A stretch of 64,000 bases of DNA from Hyphomicrobiales bacterium (GCA_900472485.1 UCII01000005.1:1-64000); one strand, 5' to 3'; counted from the stretch's first letter, positions 24,372 to 34,235 are shown. Notes: generated by a model not told the origin, from the letters alone. Numbers and translations are program-made.

Positions 24372-26270
24372 ATGAAACTTGCGTCCAAAGCCACAGCCTC
24401 CGTCCTGGCTCTTTCCTGTTGCCTTTCCTCGATAGGCGCAACCTCTGCAAGTGCCATGACCCTCATGGATTTCATCCGTGGCGGTCAGGGTCGTCAGCAG
24501 AGCACGCAGGTTTCGGCTCCGGTTCCCGTCAACCCGGCACAGACGCTGAACTCCGTTGAGCCTCCGCGGGCAAAGCAGCCGCTGCCAACCGTCGATGCGC
24601 CGAAATACTATACTTACAAGGCCGACCAGATGCGTCTGGTGTCGACGGTGCATTTCGCCGATCCGGTGGTGACCGGCGCCGTTGCTGACGCCTCTCCCAC
24701 GCCGGTTGCTGTCGATGCCGAGGTCTCGCAGCGCCGCTATCTCGCGGATGCGCGCGTCATGGCGACCAACGACATCGCTAAGGCGATCGAGTCTTATTAC
24801 GCCGATCCGAGCAAGCCGCTTCTCTGGGTTGCCGACCATGCCGTCAGTGACAAGGCGAAAGCCGCCATGGCGGTTCTTGCCGATGCCGGTTCCGTCGGCC
24901 TCGACCCTGCCGATTATGCGGTGACGCTGCCGAGTGTCGACGCGGCAAATGCCGACCCGGTGATGCGCGATCGCGCGCTCATGCAGTTCGAACTCGCGCT
25001 GTCGAGCAAGATATTGATGTTCGTTCAGGATACGGTTCGTGGTCGTCTCGACCCGAACAAGATCTCCGGCTATCACGACTTCAAGCGCAAGGACGTCAAT
25101 CTGACGGCCATGCTCGATGTGCTGCGCGCCAGCCCCGATATCGCCGCTTATATCAACAGCCGCAACCCCTCCAATCCGCAATTCATGGAATTGAAGGCGG
25201 AGTTGGCCAAGCTGCGCTCCGAGTCTGGAACGGACGGCAGTCACATTTCCGTTTCCCTGACCGGCACGCTGAAGCCAGGCGATAGCTCGCCGGAAATGGC
25301 CAATATCGTCAAGGCGATCGAGCATCGCGGCTCGGATGCACTGAAGGCGGCTCACGCCGATCTTTTCTCCGCCTATCTGGGCACGCCGAGCTATACGCCC
25401 GAGCTCGTGTCGCTGGTCGAGGACTTCCAGCGCGAAAAGGGTCTGACGGCCGACGGCGTGATCGGCCCGTCCTCCGTTCGCGCCATGGTCGGCGAGAACA
25501 ACGATGTGAAGATCCAGAAGCTCGTCATCGCCATGGAGCAGCTGCGCTGGCTGCCGGACGAACTAGGCCCGCGCTACGTCTTCATCAATCAGCCGGCCTT
25601 CATGGTCTATTACTACAATAACAACCAGGAGCAGCTGTCGATGCGTGTCGTCGTCGGCAGCAAGCAGCACCAGACCTTCTTCTTCGAAAATCAGGTGCAG
25701 ACGGTCGAATTCAATCCGTTCTGGGGCGTTCCACAGTCGATCATCATCAACGAGATGCTGCCGAAGCTGCGTTCCGATCCGAACTATCTCGATCGCATGG
25801 GCTATCAGGTCGAAGTCGGCGGCCGCGCCGTCGCTTCGTCCAGCGTCGACTGGTACGGCTCGACGAAGAGCATCTCGGTTCGCCAGCCGCCTAGCAGCGA
25901 CAACGCGCTCGGCGAATTGAAAATCCTCTTTCCGAATTCGCATGCGATCTACATGCACGACACGCCGCAGAAGAGCTTCTTCAAGAAGGATATGCGCGCA
26001 CTCAGCCACGGTTGCGTCCGTCTTGCCGATCCGCGCGCGATGGCGGCTGCCGTGCTGAACACCACGGTTGACGACGTCGCCAAGCAGATCGCCGCTGGCC
26101 AGAACAAGGCTGTGGCCGTGCCGCAGAAATTCCCGATCTACATCGCCTATTTCACCGCCTGGCCGAACAAGGACGGCGTCATCCAATACTTCAACGACGT
26201 CTACGATCGCGATGCTGCCACACTGAAGGCGCTCGATGCGACCTCAAAGGCACGCACTGCACAGATCTGA
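24372..26270 (+). CDS. L,D-transpeptidase (YcbB-like) with peptidoglycan-binding domain
   Basis: 632 residues. Signal peptide about 1-28 (ALSCCLSSIGATSASA). A YcbB-type helical region leads to a peptidoglycan-binding domain at about 340-372 (VEDFQREKGLTADGVIGPSS), then the catalytic YkuD domain (about 395-560) with MHDTP and the active-site SHGCVRLADPRAM (Cys near 547). It forms 3-3 crosslinks in the cell wall by cleaving after meso-DAP. Rhizobiales, which grow from a pole, depend strongly on such enzymes. The terminator 27 bp downstream closes a single-gene unit. The RBS is weak (AGAGA). Confidence 0.94.
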   Translation: MKLASKATASVLALSCCLSSIGATSASAMTLMDFIRGGQGRQQSTQVSAPVPVNPAQTLNSVEPPRAKQPLPTVDAPKYYTYKADQMRLVSTVHFADPVVTGAVADASPTPVAVDAEVSQRRYLADARVMATNDIAKAIESYYADPSKPLLWVADHAVSDKAKAAMAVLADAGSVGLDPADYAVTLPSVDAANADPVMRDRALMQFELALSSKILMFVQDTVRGRLDPNKISGYHDFKRKDVNLTAMLDVLRASPDIAAYINSRNPSNPQFMELKAELAKLRSESGTDGSHISVSLTGTLKPGDSSPEMANIVKAIEHRGSDALKAAHADLFSAYLGTPSYTPELVSLVEDFQREKGLTADGVIGPSSVRAMVGENNDVKIQKLVIAMEQLRWLPDELGPRYVFINQPAFMVYYYNNNQEQLSMRVVVGSKQHQTFFFENQVQTVEFNPFWGVPQSIIINEMLPKLRSDPNYLDRMGYQVEVGGRAVASSSVDWYGSTKSISVRQPPSSDNALGELKILFPNSHAIYMHDTPQKSFFKKDMRALSHGCVRLADPRAMAAAVLNTTVDDVAKQIAAGQNKAVAVPQKFPIYIAYFTAWPNKDGVIQYFNDVYDRDAATLKALDATSKARTAQI

Positions 26271-26297
26271 GTTTGGTCGGTCAGGAAATACAAAAAC

Positions 26298-26321
26298 GGG
26301 CGGCCGTCGGTCGCCCTTTTT
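26298..26321 (+). terminator. Intrinsic terminator of the L,D-transpeptidase gene
   Basis: GGGCG...CGCCC with two further inner pairs (7-bp stem, 5-nt loop), then TTTTT. Confidence 0.65.
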
Positions 26322-26369
26322 GTTGGCTTTCGTATGAGAATGTCACTCAATGTCAGCGGGCAATTCAGT

Positions 26370-27590
26370 TCAATTCTTCGCCTCGATCCGCCACTCCCGG
26401 CTGCCGAAGGTGACGTCGAAGCGCGAGAGGAAGGAACGACCGAGCAGCCCGTCGACTTCAGTGCCAAGCGCCGTGTCGTCGTCGAGAACCACGGCCGTGA
26501 TATCGCTAGCCTGGACATGCCCGACCTTCACGGTAGTCGCCGTTGTGCGTGTGGCTTGAGAAACGCCGTTTGCCGTTTGGAGAGATATTCCATTGTTGCC
26601 GTTGGCCGGCAGCTTAGCTCGTGCGGCGAAGGCTTTGCTCACCGCCACGAAGCTTGCACCGGTGTCGACGATGAACACGCCCTCCGTGCCATTGACCGAG
26701 ACCTTGGCAAGGATGACGTTCTTGCCCTGCGTCGGAAATCGATCGCTGCCAGTGGCATAGATCGAGGCGCATTTGCCCATCGTTTCATAGAGCTTGATGA
26801 TCCCACGCACGACCGCTGTGTCGTTACGGTCGGGATTGGTGGAAACCCAAAGCTGAAGCGGCCCGATCGCCTCGCAATATTCACCAAGTTCGCGGTAGCT
26901 GGCGGAGATTCCCTCAAATACGGCGCTGTTCAGCATCGCGATATTGTCGGTAAGGCCGATGACCGAATAATAGTCATCGATGGCCTCCCGATATTTCTTG
27001 GCATTTTGGCGAATTCGCGCACGCTGGAAATAGAAATCGGGCATTCCAGGTGACATTGCTATCACTTGGTTCGAGACTTTCAGGGCTTCGTCGAAGTCGC
27101 TGAGATCGTCCAGAATTTGGGCGGCTGAACTCAAGGCGATATTCGACGGCTTGCACTTGTTGGAGAAGGCAGTGAAGACTTTGGCCGCTTCGCGGCGATA
27201 GCCCTGCTTCGTTAGCTCATCTGCGAATTTGTAGACTGCATTCCAATCACAATGCTCTCGGCGCAACATATCGAGATCGGCTGCCATCGCAGGTCTGCCT
27301 GCAACAATGTTCGGCAAAGGTGCGATGTCGAAATTCTCATAGACCGCGGTCAGAGCGGGATCGGATTTGGCACCAGCTCCGGTTTCTGTCTCGACGTACC
27401 CTATAATGCGGTCGCCGTAGATGTAGAACCAAATACCTGCGCATAGTGCACCACAGATGATCAGTGTTCGGACAATAGGGGCAAACCACCCTCTGCGGCT
27501 TGGCAATCTACCGGCGTTACGGTCTTCGGGATCTGCTACGAGCAAGGGGGAGTGCTCCGCTGTCGAGTGATCGTCCCACCTCGGCAACAT
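26370..27590 (-). CDS. Membrane-anchored clan AA aspartic protease (retropepsin-like) with TPR-like middle
   Basis: 406 residues. One membrane helix at about 34-57 (IVRTLIICGALCAGIWFYIY) would place the rest in the periplasm. Residues about 90-270 look like TPR/Sel1-type helical hairpins (LTKQGYRREAAKVFTAFSNK, DFYFQRARIRQNAKKYREAI). The C-terminal protease unit begins with the active-site VFIVDTGASFVAVS near 303-316 and ends with VDGLLGRSFLSRFDVTFG, the retropepsin-like fold of one Asp per monomer, so it should work as a dimer. Small proteins of this kind are common in alphaproteobacteria but the fusion to a long helical region is less usual. Substrate unknown. Confidence 0.85.
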   Translation of the reverse strand: MLPRWDDHSTAEHSPLLVADPEDRNAGRLPSRRGWFAPIVRTLIICGALCAGIWFYIYGDRIIGYVETETGAGAKSDPALTAVYENFDIAPLPNIVAGRPAMAADLDMLRREHCDWNAVYKFADELTKQGYRREAAKVFTAFSNKCKPSNIALSSAAQILDDLSDFDEALKVSNQVIAMSPGMPDFYFQRARIRQNAKKYREAIDDYYSVIGLTDNIAMLNSAVFEGISASYRELGEYCEAIGPLQLWVSTNPDRNDTAVVRGIIKLYETMGKCASIYATGSDRFPTQGKNVILAKVSVNGTEGVFIVDTGASFVAVSKAFAARAKLPANGNNGISLQTANGVSQATRTTATTVKVGHVQASDITAVVLDDDTALGTEVDGLLGRSFLSRFDVTFGSREWRIEAKN

Positions 27591-27722
27591 CGCACAGCGG
27601 GGCTTTCCCTCGCGCGGTCATGGTACTGATAGTAGAACCTCGATAAGTTGTGGCGGAAGCGCGTGAATCACGCAAGGCCCGTTACAACCGCGCCGTTCGA
27701 ACCAACAGGGATTTTAGTATTT

Positions 27723-28397
27723 TCAGGCTGCCAGCAGCCCTTCGACCAGCTCCGGCGTCAGCTCATCATAGTGATAGATGATGCGGTTCGGGCCTAGCGT
27801 TTCGATGCCGACATCGGAGTAACCGAAAGGGACTGCGATCGAGGGAACGCCGGCATTGCGGGCGACGAGGATGTCGTTGATGCTGTCGCCGATCATGATC
27901 GTCCGGGCGATGTCGCCGCCGGCGCGTTCGACTGTGCCGATCAGATGCTCGGCATTCGGCTTGCGGACGGTGAAGGTGTCGCCGCCGGTAATGGCCTCGA
28001 AGTAATGGGTCAGCTTCAGTCGTTCGAGCAGGGTACGTGCCAGCGATTCCATCTTGTTGGTGCAGACGGCGAGCTTATAGCCCTGGCTTCTCAGCGTATC
28101 GAGGGCTGCGAGCAGACCCGGGTAAGGCTGCGTGACGCCGGGCATGGTTTCGGAATAGTGAGTGATGAAGCGCTGCAGGAGGGCAGGCAATTCTTCCGAT
28201 GTCAGCATATAGCCATGCAGCTTGCAGGCCCGCTCGATCATGACCTGCGCGCCGTTGCCGACGAGATGCGTCACGTCGTCGTAGCTGACCGGCGGAAGCT
28301 TGAGTGCGTCGATCGTATGATTCAGGCTGACGATCAGGTCCGCATGCGTGTCGAGCAGCGTGCCGTCGAGATCGAATACGACAAGGGGAGATTTCAC
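27723..28397 (-). CDS. gph: Phosphoglycolate phosphatase (HAD superfamily)
   Basis: 224 residues with a GTG start at 28397 (AAAGG about 10 nt upstream). HAD motifs: I VFDLDGTLLDTHADL at about 6-20, II AVCTNK near 111-116, III with KPNAEH and IV IMIGDSINDILVARNAG at about 165-181. The four-helix cap inserted after motif I fits the Gph type, which removes phosphate from 2-phosphoglycolate formed by oxygenase side reactions or DNA repair. Divergent from rpiA. Alternative HAD phosphatases (sugar phosphates) cannot be excluded. Confidence 0.85.
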   Translation of the reverse strand: MKSPLVVFDLDGTLLDTHADLIVSLNHTIDALKLPPVSYDDVTHLVGNGAQVMIERACKLHGYMLTSEELPALLQRFITHYSETMPGVTQPYPGLLAALDTLRSQGYKLAVCTNKMESLARTLLERLKLTHYFEAITGGDTFTVRKPNAEHLIGTVERAGGDIARTIMIGDSINDILVARNAGVPSIAVPFGYSDVGIETLGPNRIIYHYDELTPELVEGLLAA

Positions 28398-28592
28398 GAG
28401 GAATCGGCCTTTGCAGAGAAAAGAGTGCGTCTTCCGGAGTTAAAAGATCGCGCGGGCAATTGCAACTGAAGTGCCGGAAAGCCTAGGCGGGAAGGCGCCG
28501 GGGATTTCTATATCATGCCGTTATTTTGGCTTTCGTTTGGCTGGAGAGCCGTGTAAACAGCAGACCAACGTAACAATGGGAGCAGGTGGCGC

Positions 28593-29294
28593 ATGGACGC
28601 CCGCCAGATGAAAATCGAGGCTGCGAGAGCTGCGCTCGCCTATGTCGAAAGCGGCATGCGGCTCGGGATCGGCACCGGCAGCACGGCGGAGGAGTTCGTT
28701 CGTCTGCTGGCTGAAAAGGTCGCAGCCGGCCTCTCGATCCAGGGCGTTCCCACGTCTGAAAGAACGGCCAAGCTCTGCGACGAACTCGGTGTACCGTTGA
28801 AGTCGCTCGACGAGCTTCCGGAACTCGATCTCACCATCGATGGCGCCGATGAGCTTGATAGTGCGCTGACGCTGATCAAGGGTGGTGGCGGTGCGCTGCT
28901 GCGAGAGAAGATCGTTGCGGCTTCCTCAGCCCGCATGATCGTCATCGCGGATCAAAGCAAGGTTGTCGAGACGCTCGGCGCATATCCACTGCCGATCGAA
29001 GTCAATCCCTTCGGTCTCGTTTCCACCCGCATCCTCATCGAGAAGGCCGCATCGCGTATTGGGCTCTCGGGCGCGCTCAACATGCGCCGCTCCGGTGACA
29101 GCCTCTTTGTGACCGATGGGGGGCACTACATCGTCGATGCATCTTTCGGCCGCATTCCTGATGCAGAGGCGCTGTCGAGCGAGCTCTATTCGATTCCCGG
29201 CGTTGTCGAACACGGGCTCTTTATCCATATGGCGACACAAGCGATCATTGCCGGCCCTGCCGGTGCGCGCACGTTGCAGGCGAACAATACATAG
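28593..29294 (+). CDS. rpiA: Ribose-5-phosphate isomerase A
   Basis: 233 residues, usual length for RpiA. Active-site motifs [11 protein letters not shown] (about 26-36), [10 protein letters not shown] (about 83-92), [12 protein letters not shown] and the EVNPFG segment are all present. It interconverts ribose 5-phosphate and ribulose 5-phosphate in the non-oxidative pentose phosphate pathway; the oxidative enzyme gnd lies at 51.6 kb. GGGAGCAGG precedes the ATG. 13 bp upstream of the DUF2059 gene, so the two are cotranscribed. Confidence 0.97.
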   Translation: MDARQMKIEAARAALAYVESGMRLGIGTGSTAEEFVRLLAEKVAAGLSIQGVPTSERTAKLCDELGVPLKSLDELPELDLTIDGADELDSALTLIKGGGGALLREKIVAASSARMIVIADQSKVVETLGAYPLPIEVNPFGLVSTRILIEKAASRIGLSGALNMRRSGDSLFVTDGGHYIVDASFGRIPDAEALSSELYSIPGVVEHGLFIHMATQAIIAGPAGARTLQANNT

Positions 29295-29307
29295 GAGCAC
29301 TCATCTC

Positions 29308-29862
29308 ATGATCAAATTTGCGGGTCTTGGCCGTCTTGCCGCTGCAACCATCCTTCTTTCCGGCATTGCTTTCGGTTCCGTCAACGCTCAGGAAGTGTCC
29401 GAGGATCAGATCAAGGCTGCGCGCGCCGCGATCAACGCTCTCGGCATCACCAACCAGTTCGACAATATCTTGCCCAATCTCGCCGAGCAGCTGAAGAGCA
29501 CGATGATCCAGGCAAACCCGAATTTCGGCGATGCCATCAACTCGACCGTCGATGCGACCGCGCTCGCGCTCGCACCGCGTCGTGCCGATCTGGAGCGTGA
29601 AGCTGCCATCACCTATGCCAAGGCCTTCTCGGCCGACGAACTGAAGGCGATCGCCGATTTCTACGGTTCGCCGGCAGGCAAAAAGCTTCTCAAGGATGGT
29701 CCGCTCGCCACCCGCGAACTCTACAAGGCTGCCGATATCTGGAGCCAGGGCATTTCGCGCGATCTCGCAAAGCAGAGCAACGACGCCCTGCAGAAGGTCG
29801 TCAAGCAGCCGGTCATCACGCCGGATGCCGGTGCTGCTGCTCAGACCGCACCGAAGCAGTAA
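29308..29862 (+). CDS. Exported DUF2059 protein
   Basis: 184 residues from the ATG at 29308 with GGAG upstream. Signal peptide about 1-27 (AAATILLSGIAFGSVNAQ). The mature helical protein carries the DUF2059 core RADLEREAAITYAKAFSADE and LKAIADFYGSPAGKKLLK, a domain of periplasmic proteins of unknown role. The last residues are a flexible PVITPDAGAAAQ tail. Cotranscribed with rpiA and followed by a strong terminator. Confidence 0.88.
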   Translation: MIKFAGLGRLAAATILLSGIAFGSVNAQEVSEDQIKAARAAINALGITNQFDNILPNLAEQLKSTMIQANPNFGDAINSTVDATALALAPRRADLEREAAITYAKAFSADELKAIADFYGSPAGKKLLKDGPLATRELYKAADIWSQGISRDLAKQSNDALQKVVKQPVITPDAGAAAQTAPKQ

Positions 29863-29939
29863 GCGACGGATCGTTGTCGCACTTGTTCCGGAAGGCAAGT
29901 TTCGTCTTTCGGCGTAAGCGTCAAACGGTTGCAAATTCG

Positions 29940-29964
29940 AAGCCCGGATCGATTCCGGGCTTTT
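29940..29964 (+). terminator. Intrinsic terminator of rpiA-DUF2059
   Basis: AAGCCCGGA, loop TCGAT, TCCGGGCTT, then a TTCTTTTT run. Confidence 0.8.
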
Positions 29965-30043
29965 CTTTTTATGTCTCGGCTCCCTATATGAGTGCGACCC
30001 CCATTGGCGCTTCGCGCGCATCTGACGTCTACAGGAGCGATCC

Positions 30044-31429
30044 ATGCCTTCGTTTGATTTCGACCTTTTCGTGATTGGCGGCGGCTCCGGCGGCGTGCGC
30101 AGCGCGCGCGTGGCCGCATCGCTCGGCAAGAAGGTCGGCATCGCCGAGGAGTATCGCTATGGCGGTACCTGCGTCATTCGCGGTTGCGTGCCGAAGAAGC
30201 TCTTCGTCTATGCCTCGCAGTATAGCGAGCACTTCGAGGACGCGGCCGGCTTCGGCTGGACGGTCGGTGAAAGCAGCTTCGACTGGAAGAAGCTGATCGA
30301 GGCTAAGGACAAGGAAATCGCCCGGCTGGAAGGCCTCTATCGCAAGGGGCTCGACAATGCCAAGGCTGACATTTTCGATACACGCGCAGAGCTGGTGGAT
30401 GCCCATACGATCAAGCTGCTGAAGACAGGCCAGACCATCACGGCCGAAACCATCGTGATTGCAACCGGCGGTCGGCCGAACCTGCATACGGCACTGCCCG
30501 GCCACGAGCTCTGCATCTCCTCGAACGAGGCCTTCCACCTTAAGGAGCTGCCGAAGTCGATCCTGATTGCCGGCGGCGGGTATATCGCCGTCGAGTTCGC
30601 CAATATCTTCCGCGGCCTCGGAGTCGAGACGACGCTGATCTATCGTGGTGCCGAGATCCTGTCACGCTTCGATCACGACCTGCGCAAAGGCCTGCATGAG
30701 GCCATGGAGGAGAAGGGCATCCGCATTCTCTGCCATGACATCATCGAGCACGTCGAGAAGGCAGAGGGCAGGCTCAGCGTTCGGACGAAGAACGACAAGT
30801 CCCTGACCGTCGATACCGTCATGCTGGCGCTGGGCCGTATGCCGAACACCGAAAGCCTCGGGCTGGAAGCGGCCGGCGTCGCGATCAACGAGCAGGGCGC
30901 TGTTATCGTCGACGAATATTCGCGGACTTCCGTTCCGAATATCTTCGCTCTCGGCGACGTCACCGATCGGGTACAGCTGACGCCCGTGGCGATCCACGAG
31001 GCCATGTGCTTCATCGAGACCGTCTACAAGGATAATCCGACACGGCCGGACCACGAACTCATCCCCACGGCCGTCTTCTCGCAGCCGGAGATCGGTACCG
31101 TCGGCCTGACCGAGGAGGATGCTGCCAAGCGCTATCCTGAACTCGAGGTCTATCGCGCCCAGTTCCGGCCCATGAAGGCGACGCTTTCGGGCCGAGCCGA
31201 GAAGATGATCATGAAGCTGATCGTCAATGCGGCGGACCGCAAGGTGATCGGCGCTCATATTCTCGGCCATGATGCTGGCGAGATGGCGCAGCTTCTCGGC
31301 ATCACGCTGAAGGCCGGCTGCACCAAGGACGATTTCGACCGCACCATGGCGGTGCATCCGACGGCGGCGGAAGAATTGGTGACGATGTATTCGCCGAGCT
31401 ACCGAATCCGCAACGGCGAGCGCGTGTAA
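30044..31429 (+). CDS. gor: Glutathione-disulfide reductase
   Basis: 461 residues. FAD-binding VIGGGSGGVRSARVA near 10-24, redox-active disulfide GGTCVIRGCVPKK (Cys near 43 and 48), NADPH-binding IAGGGYIAVEFANIF near 176-190, a second FAD motif NIFALGDVTDRVQLTP, and the dimer-interface catalytic histidine in VHPTAAEELVTM near 437. It reduces oxidised glutathione with NADPH. AGGAG precedes the ATG. Distinction from mycothione or trypanothione reductase rests on overall similarity to bacterial Gor. Confidence 0.94.
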   Translation: MPSFDFDLFVIGGGSGGVRSARVAASLGKKVGIAEEYRYGGTCVIRGCVPKKLFVYASQYSEHFEDAAGFGWTVGESSFDWKKLIEAKDKEIARLEGLYRKGLDNAKADIFDTRAELVDAHTIKLLKTGQTITAETIVIATGGRPNLHTALPGHELCISSNEAFHLKELPKSILIAGGGYIAVEFANIFRGLGVETTLIYRGAEILSRFDHDLRKGLHEAMEEKGIRILCHDIIEHVEKAEGRLSVRTKNDKSLTVDTVMLALGRMPNTESLGLEAAGVAINEQGAVIVDEYSRTSVPNIFALGDVTDRVQLTPVAIHEAMCFIETVYKDNPTRPDHELIPTAVFSQPEIGTVGLTEEDAAKRYPELEVYRAQFRPMKATLSGRAEKMIMKLIVNAADRKVIGAHILGHDAGEMAQLLGITLKAGCTKDDFDRTMAVHPTAAEELVTMYSPSYRIRNGERV

Positions 31430-31482
31430 CACGCCTGTTTTGGCGCGGAGATCGACTGCACCATAAAAGATTCGCACAGTAG

Positions 31483-31564
31483 TTTGCCGCCTTTGCAAGT
31501 GGGCGGCAAAGGTTTATAAGCGCGCGTTATTTACGATGACGGGACGCCCGACCAAGATCGGGCG
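31483..31564 (+). promoter_or_regulatory. Leader region of the DAHP synthase gene
   Basis: Two stem-loops: TTTGCCGCC-N10-GGCGGCAAA (31483-31510) and CGCCCGA-N6-TCGGGCG (31545-31564). Within the first lies a candidate promoter, TTGCAA (31493-31498) and TATAAG (31515-31520) with 16 nt between. The second hairpin ends 8 nt before AGGTGAG, so it could influence initiation. Regulatory role is inference. Confidence 0.4.
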
Positions 31565-31582
31565 CACAAGCAGGTGAGTGAG

Positions 31583-32956
31583 ATGGCACAGAATTGGACA
31601 CCGAGCAGTTGGCGGCAGAAACCGATCCAGCAGGTGCCGGATTTTCCGGACAAGGCAGCGCTGGCAGAGACCGAAGCCCAGCTTGCAAGCTATCCGCCGC
31701 TTGTTTTTGCCGGTGAAGCTCGTCGCCTGAAGGCTCATCTCGCCAATGTTGCCGAGGGTAACGGCTTTCTGCTGCAAGGTGGCGATTGTGCCGAAAGCTT
31801 CGCCGAGCATGGCGCCGATACGATCCGCGACTTCTTCCGCGCCTTCCTGCAGATGGCTGTCGTCCTGACCTTCGGCGCGCAGTTGCCGGTCGTCAAGGTC
31901 GGCCGCATTGCCGGTCAGTTCGCCAAGCCGCGCTCGTCGAACATCGAAACGCAGAACGGCATCTCGCTACCGAGCTATCGCGGCGACATCATCAACGGCA
32001 TCGATTTCACCGAAGAGGCACGCATTCCCAATCCCGAGCGTCAGATGATGGCTTACCGCCAGTCTGCCGCGACGCTGAACCTGCTACGCGCCTTCGCGAT
32101 GGGCGGCTATGCCAACCTTGAAAACGTGCAGAAGTGGATGCTCGGCTTCGTCAAGGACAGCCCGCAGGGCGAGCGCTACCGCAAGCTTGCCGATCGCATC
32201 GGCGAGACCATGGATTTCATGCGCGCGATCGGCATCACCGCCGAGAGCAATGCGAGCCTGCGCGAAACCGATTTCTTCACCAGCCACGAAGCGCTGCTGC
32301 TTGGCTATGAAGAAGCCTTTACCCGCGTCGATTCCACGACCGGCGATTGGTACGCGACCTCGGGCCACATGCTGTGGATCGGCGACCGCACGCGCCAGGC
32401 CGACCACGCCCATGTCGAATATTTCCGTGGCATCAAGAACCCGATCGGTCTGAAGTGCGGTCCTTCGCTACAGGCCGACGATCTGCTTAACCTGATCGAT
32501 ATTCTGAACCCGCAGAACGAAGCCGGCCGCCTGACGCTGATCTGCCGTTTCGGTCACGACAAGGTCGCCGATAACCTGCCGCGTCTCATCCGCGCCGTCG
32601 AAAAGGAAGGCCGCAAGGTCGTCTGGTCCTGCGACCCGATGCATGGGAACACGATCACGCTCAACAACTACAAGACGCGCCCATTCGAGCGCATCCTGTC
32701 GGAAGTCGAGAGCTTCTTCCAGATCCACCGTGCCGAAGGCACGCATCCGGGCGGCATCCACATCGAGATGACCGGCAAGGACGTGACCGAATGCACGGGC
32801 GGTGCTCGCGCAGTCGGTGCCGAGGACCTGCAGGATCGCTATCACACCCATTGCGATCCCCGTCTCAATGCCGACCAGGCGCTGGAACTTGCCTTCCTGC
32901 TCGCCGAGCGGATGAAGGGTGGCCGAGACGAGAAGCGGATGCGCGCACACGGCTGA
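31583..32956 (+). CDS. aroG: 3-deoxy-7-phosphoheptulonate synthase, class II
   Basis: 457 residues from the ATG at 31583, which has AGGTGAG upstream; a GTG three codons earlier is possible. Plant-like class II DAHP synthase: [19 protein letters not shown] at the start, [16 protein letters not shown] near 58, [26 protein letters not shown] and the C-terminal [20 protein letters not shown] with metal ligands. It condenses PEP and erythrose 4-phosphate, the first shikimate-pathway step. Ends with a strong terminator. The symbol is used for the class II enzyme in several rhizobia; aroF or aroA2 also occurs. Confidence 0.95.
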   Translation: MAQNWTPSSWRQKPIQQVPDFPDKAALAETEAQLASYPPLVFAGEARRLKAHLANVAEGNGFLLQGGDCAESFAEHGADTIRDFFRAFLQMAVVLTFGAQLPVVKVGRIAGQFAKPRSSNIETQNGISLPSYRGDIINGIDFTEEARIPNPERQMMAYRQSAATLNLLRAFAMGGYANLENVQKWMLGFVKDSPQGERYRKLADRIGETMDFMRAIGITAESNASLRETDFFTSHEALLLGYEEAFTRVDSTTGDWYATSGHMLWIGDRTRQADHAHVEYFRGIKNPIGLKCGPSLQADDLLNLIDILNPQNEAGRLTLICRFGHDKVADNLPRLIRAVEKEGRKVVWSCDPMHGNTITLNNYKTRPFERILSEVESFFQIHRAEGTHPGGIHIEMTGKDVTECTGGARAVGAEDLQDRYHTHCDPRLNADQALELAFLLAERMKGGRDEKRMRAHG

Positions 32957-32979
32957 GGAAAGCCGCATCCATGACTTAT

Positions 32980-33013
32980 CGAACGGGCCGGTCTAACGCC
33001 GGCCCGTTGCTTT
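32980..33013 (+). terminator. Intrinsic terminator of the DAHP synthase gene
   Basis: AACGGGCCGG, loop TCTAACG, CCGGCCCGTT, then GCTTTTT. Confidence 0.8.
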
Positions 33014-33110
33014 TTGGCTGGACCGATCAATCCAGCTGAAAGACGCTTCATTTCTTTGAAATTGACCCGAATGCCGTTCTCGGGAAGGCTGCCTCAAAAC
33101 AGAGGGAGCG

Positions 33111-33539
33111 ATGATGGGCAACGAACACACGGGAGCCTGCCTTTGCGGCAGCGTACGTTTCACGACACGCGGCAAGCTGCGTGAGGTCGTCGCCTGCCAT
33201 TGTTCGCAGTGCCGCAAGCAGACCGGTCTCTATTACGCCGCAACCAACGTCGCGCGCGAAAATCTCGTCATCGAGGGGGAAGAGGCGATCAGCTGGTATC
33301 GTGCCAGCACATTCGCTCGGCGGGGTTTCTGCAAGATCTGCGGCTCGGCCCTGTTCTGGGTCGCCGATAGCGCCGATGAAATATCCATTATGGCCGGTCT
33401 GTTCGACCAGCCGAGCGGCCTCGAGATAGCTTATCACATCTATTGTGCCGACAAGGGCGACTATTACGAGATCGACGACGGGCTGCCGCAATATCGGCAG
33501 GGGCGACCGGGATTGCTGACGGCCGGCCTCTCCGATTGA
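33111..33539 (+). CDS. GFA-family (CENP-V/GFA) zinc-binding protein
   Basis: 142 residues. Two zinc-binding clusters: CLCGSVRF with CHCSQCRKQTG near 12-44, and RGFCKICGSALFW near 74-86. This is the GFA/CENP-V fold, originally named after glutathione-dependent formaldehyde-activating enzyme; most small members have no proven activity. GAGGGAG precedes tandem ATG codons (33111 or 33114). It converges on the DUF1003 gene with only three bases between the stops. Confidence 0.87.
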   Translation: MMGNEHTGACLCGSVRFTTRGKLREVVACHCSQCRKQTGLYYAATNVARENLVIEGEEAISWYRASTFARRGFCKICGSALFWVADSADEISIMAGLFDQPSGLEIAYHIYCADKGDYYEIDDGLPQYRQGRPGLLTAGLSD

Positions 33540-33542
33540 CCC

Positions 33543-34079
33543 TCAGATGCTGCCTTTTTCGGCAACAAGTTTGCTCAGTTTGGCGAGCTCTTCCCGCACC
33601 ACCGCAAGCTCGGTCAACACCTGCATATCAATCTTCTGATGCAGGGACAGCACTTCCAGCTCGGACTTGAGATTGACCTCGTAATCCTTGGCCGCCTCGA
33701 AGCGATCCCGTTCCGCCTGCCGGTTCTGGGACATCATGATGATCGGCGCCTGGATCGCGGCGAGCATGGAGAGGACGAGGTTCAGGAAGATGAAGGGGTA
33801 GGGGTCGAAGGCGTTGGTGGTGAGTAGGATGGTGTTGACAACGCACCAGAAGACCAGAAACAGCAGGAAGGCGATGATGAAGGACCAGGAACCGCCGACG
33901 CGGGCAATGCCATCAGCCAGACGCTCTCCCCTGGATGATTCCGCCGAGATGGCTGCATTGATATCGGTGGAGATGACCTTTCGCTCGTGCGCCTTTTTAA
34001 GAACGCGCTTTTCGATGTCGCCGAGCTGATCGGCTGTCTTGTCAAAATGCAGATGAACGAAGTTGGGAAGATTATGCAT
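33543..34079 (-). CDS. DUF1003 membrane protein
   Basis: 178 residues from the ATG at 34079 (MHNLPNFVHLHFDKTADQLG); codons upstream are not family-like. Two adjacent membrane helices at about 65-85 (SWSFIIAFLLFLVFWCVVNT) and 95-118, followed by the DUF1003 core NLVLSMLAAIQAPIIMMSQN and RDRFEAAKDYEVNLKSELE. The C-terminus is a coiled coil. Function unknown; the family occurs widely in bacteria as a small inner-membrane protein. Confidence 0.87.
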   Translation of the reverse strand: MHNLPNFVHLHFDKTADQLGDIEKRVLKKAHERKVISTDINAAISAESSRGERLADGIARVGGSWSFIIAFLLFLVFWCVVNTILLTTNAFDPYPFIFLNLVLSMLAAIQAPIIMMSQNRQAERDRFEAAKDYEVNLKSELEVLSLHQKIDMQVLTELAVVREELAKLSKLVAEKGSI

Positions 34080-34235
34080 TGGGAGGGCTCCGAGGTCCAA
34101 GTGGCATTGAATGCAACTATTCGCCCAACGGGTTAAAATACAACGAGGGAAGGGTTTCAAACTCCATGACACGCATGGAGCCGATGCGTGTGCCCCTATC
34201 ACGGACCGTAGCTCGAACCCTAGCCTGCGAACGCG

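Noticed and set aside
27661..27673. GCGTGA-A-TCACGC palindrome as gph terminator
   Set aside because: Fifty bases past the stop with no T-run; too weak to call.
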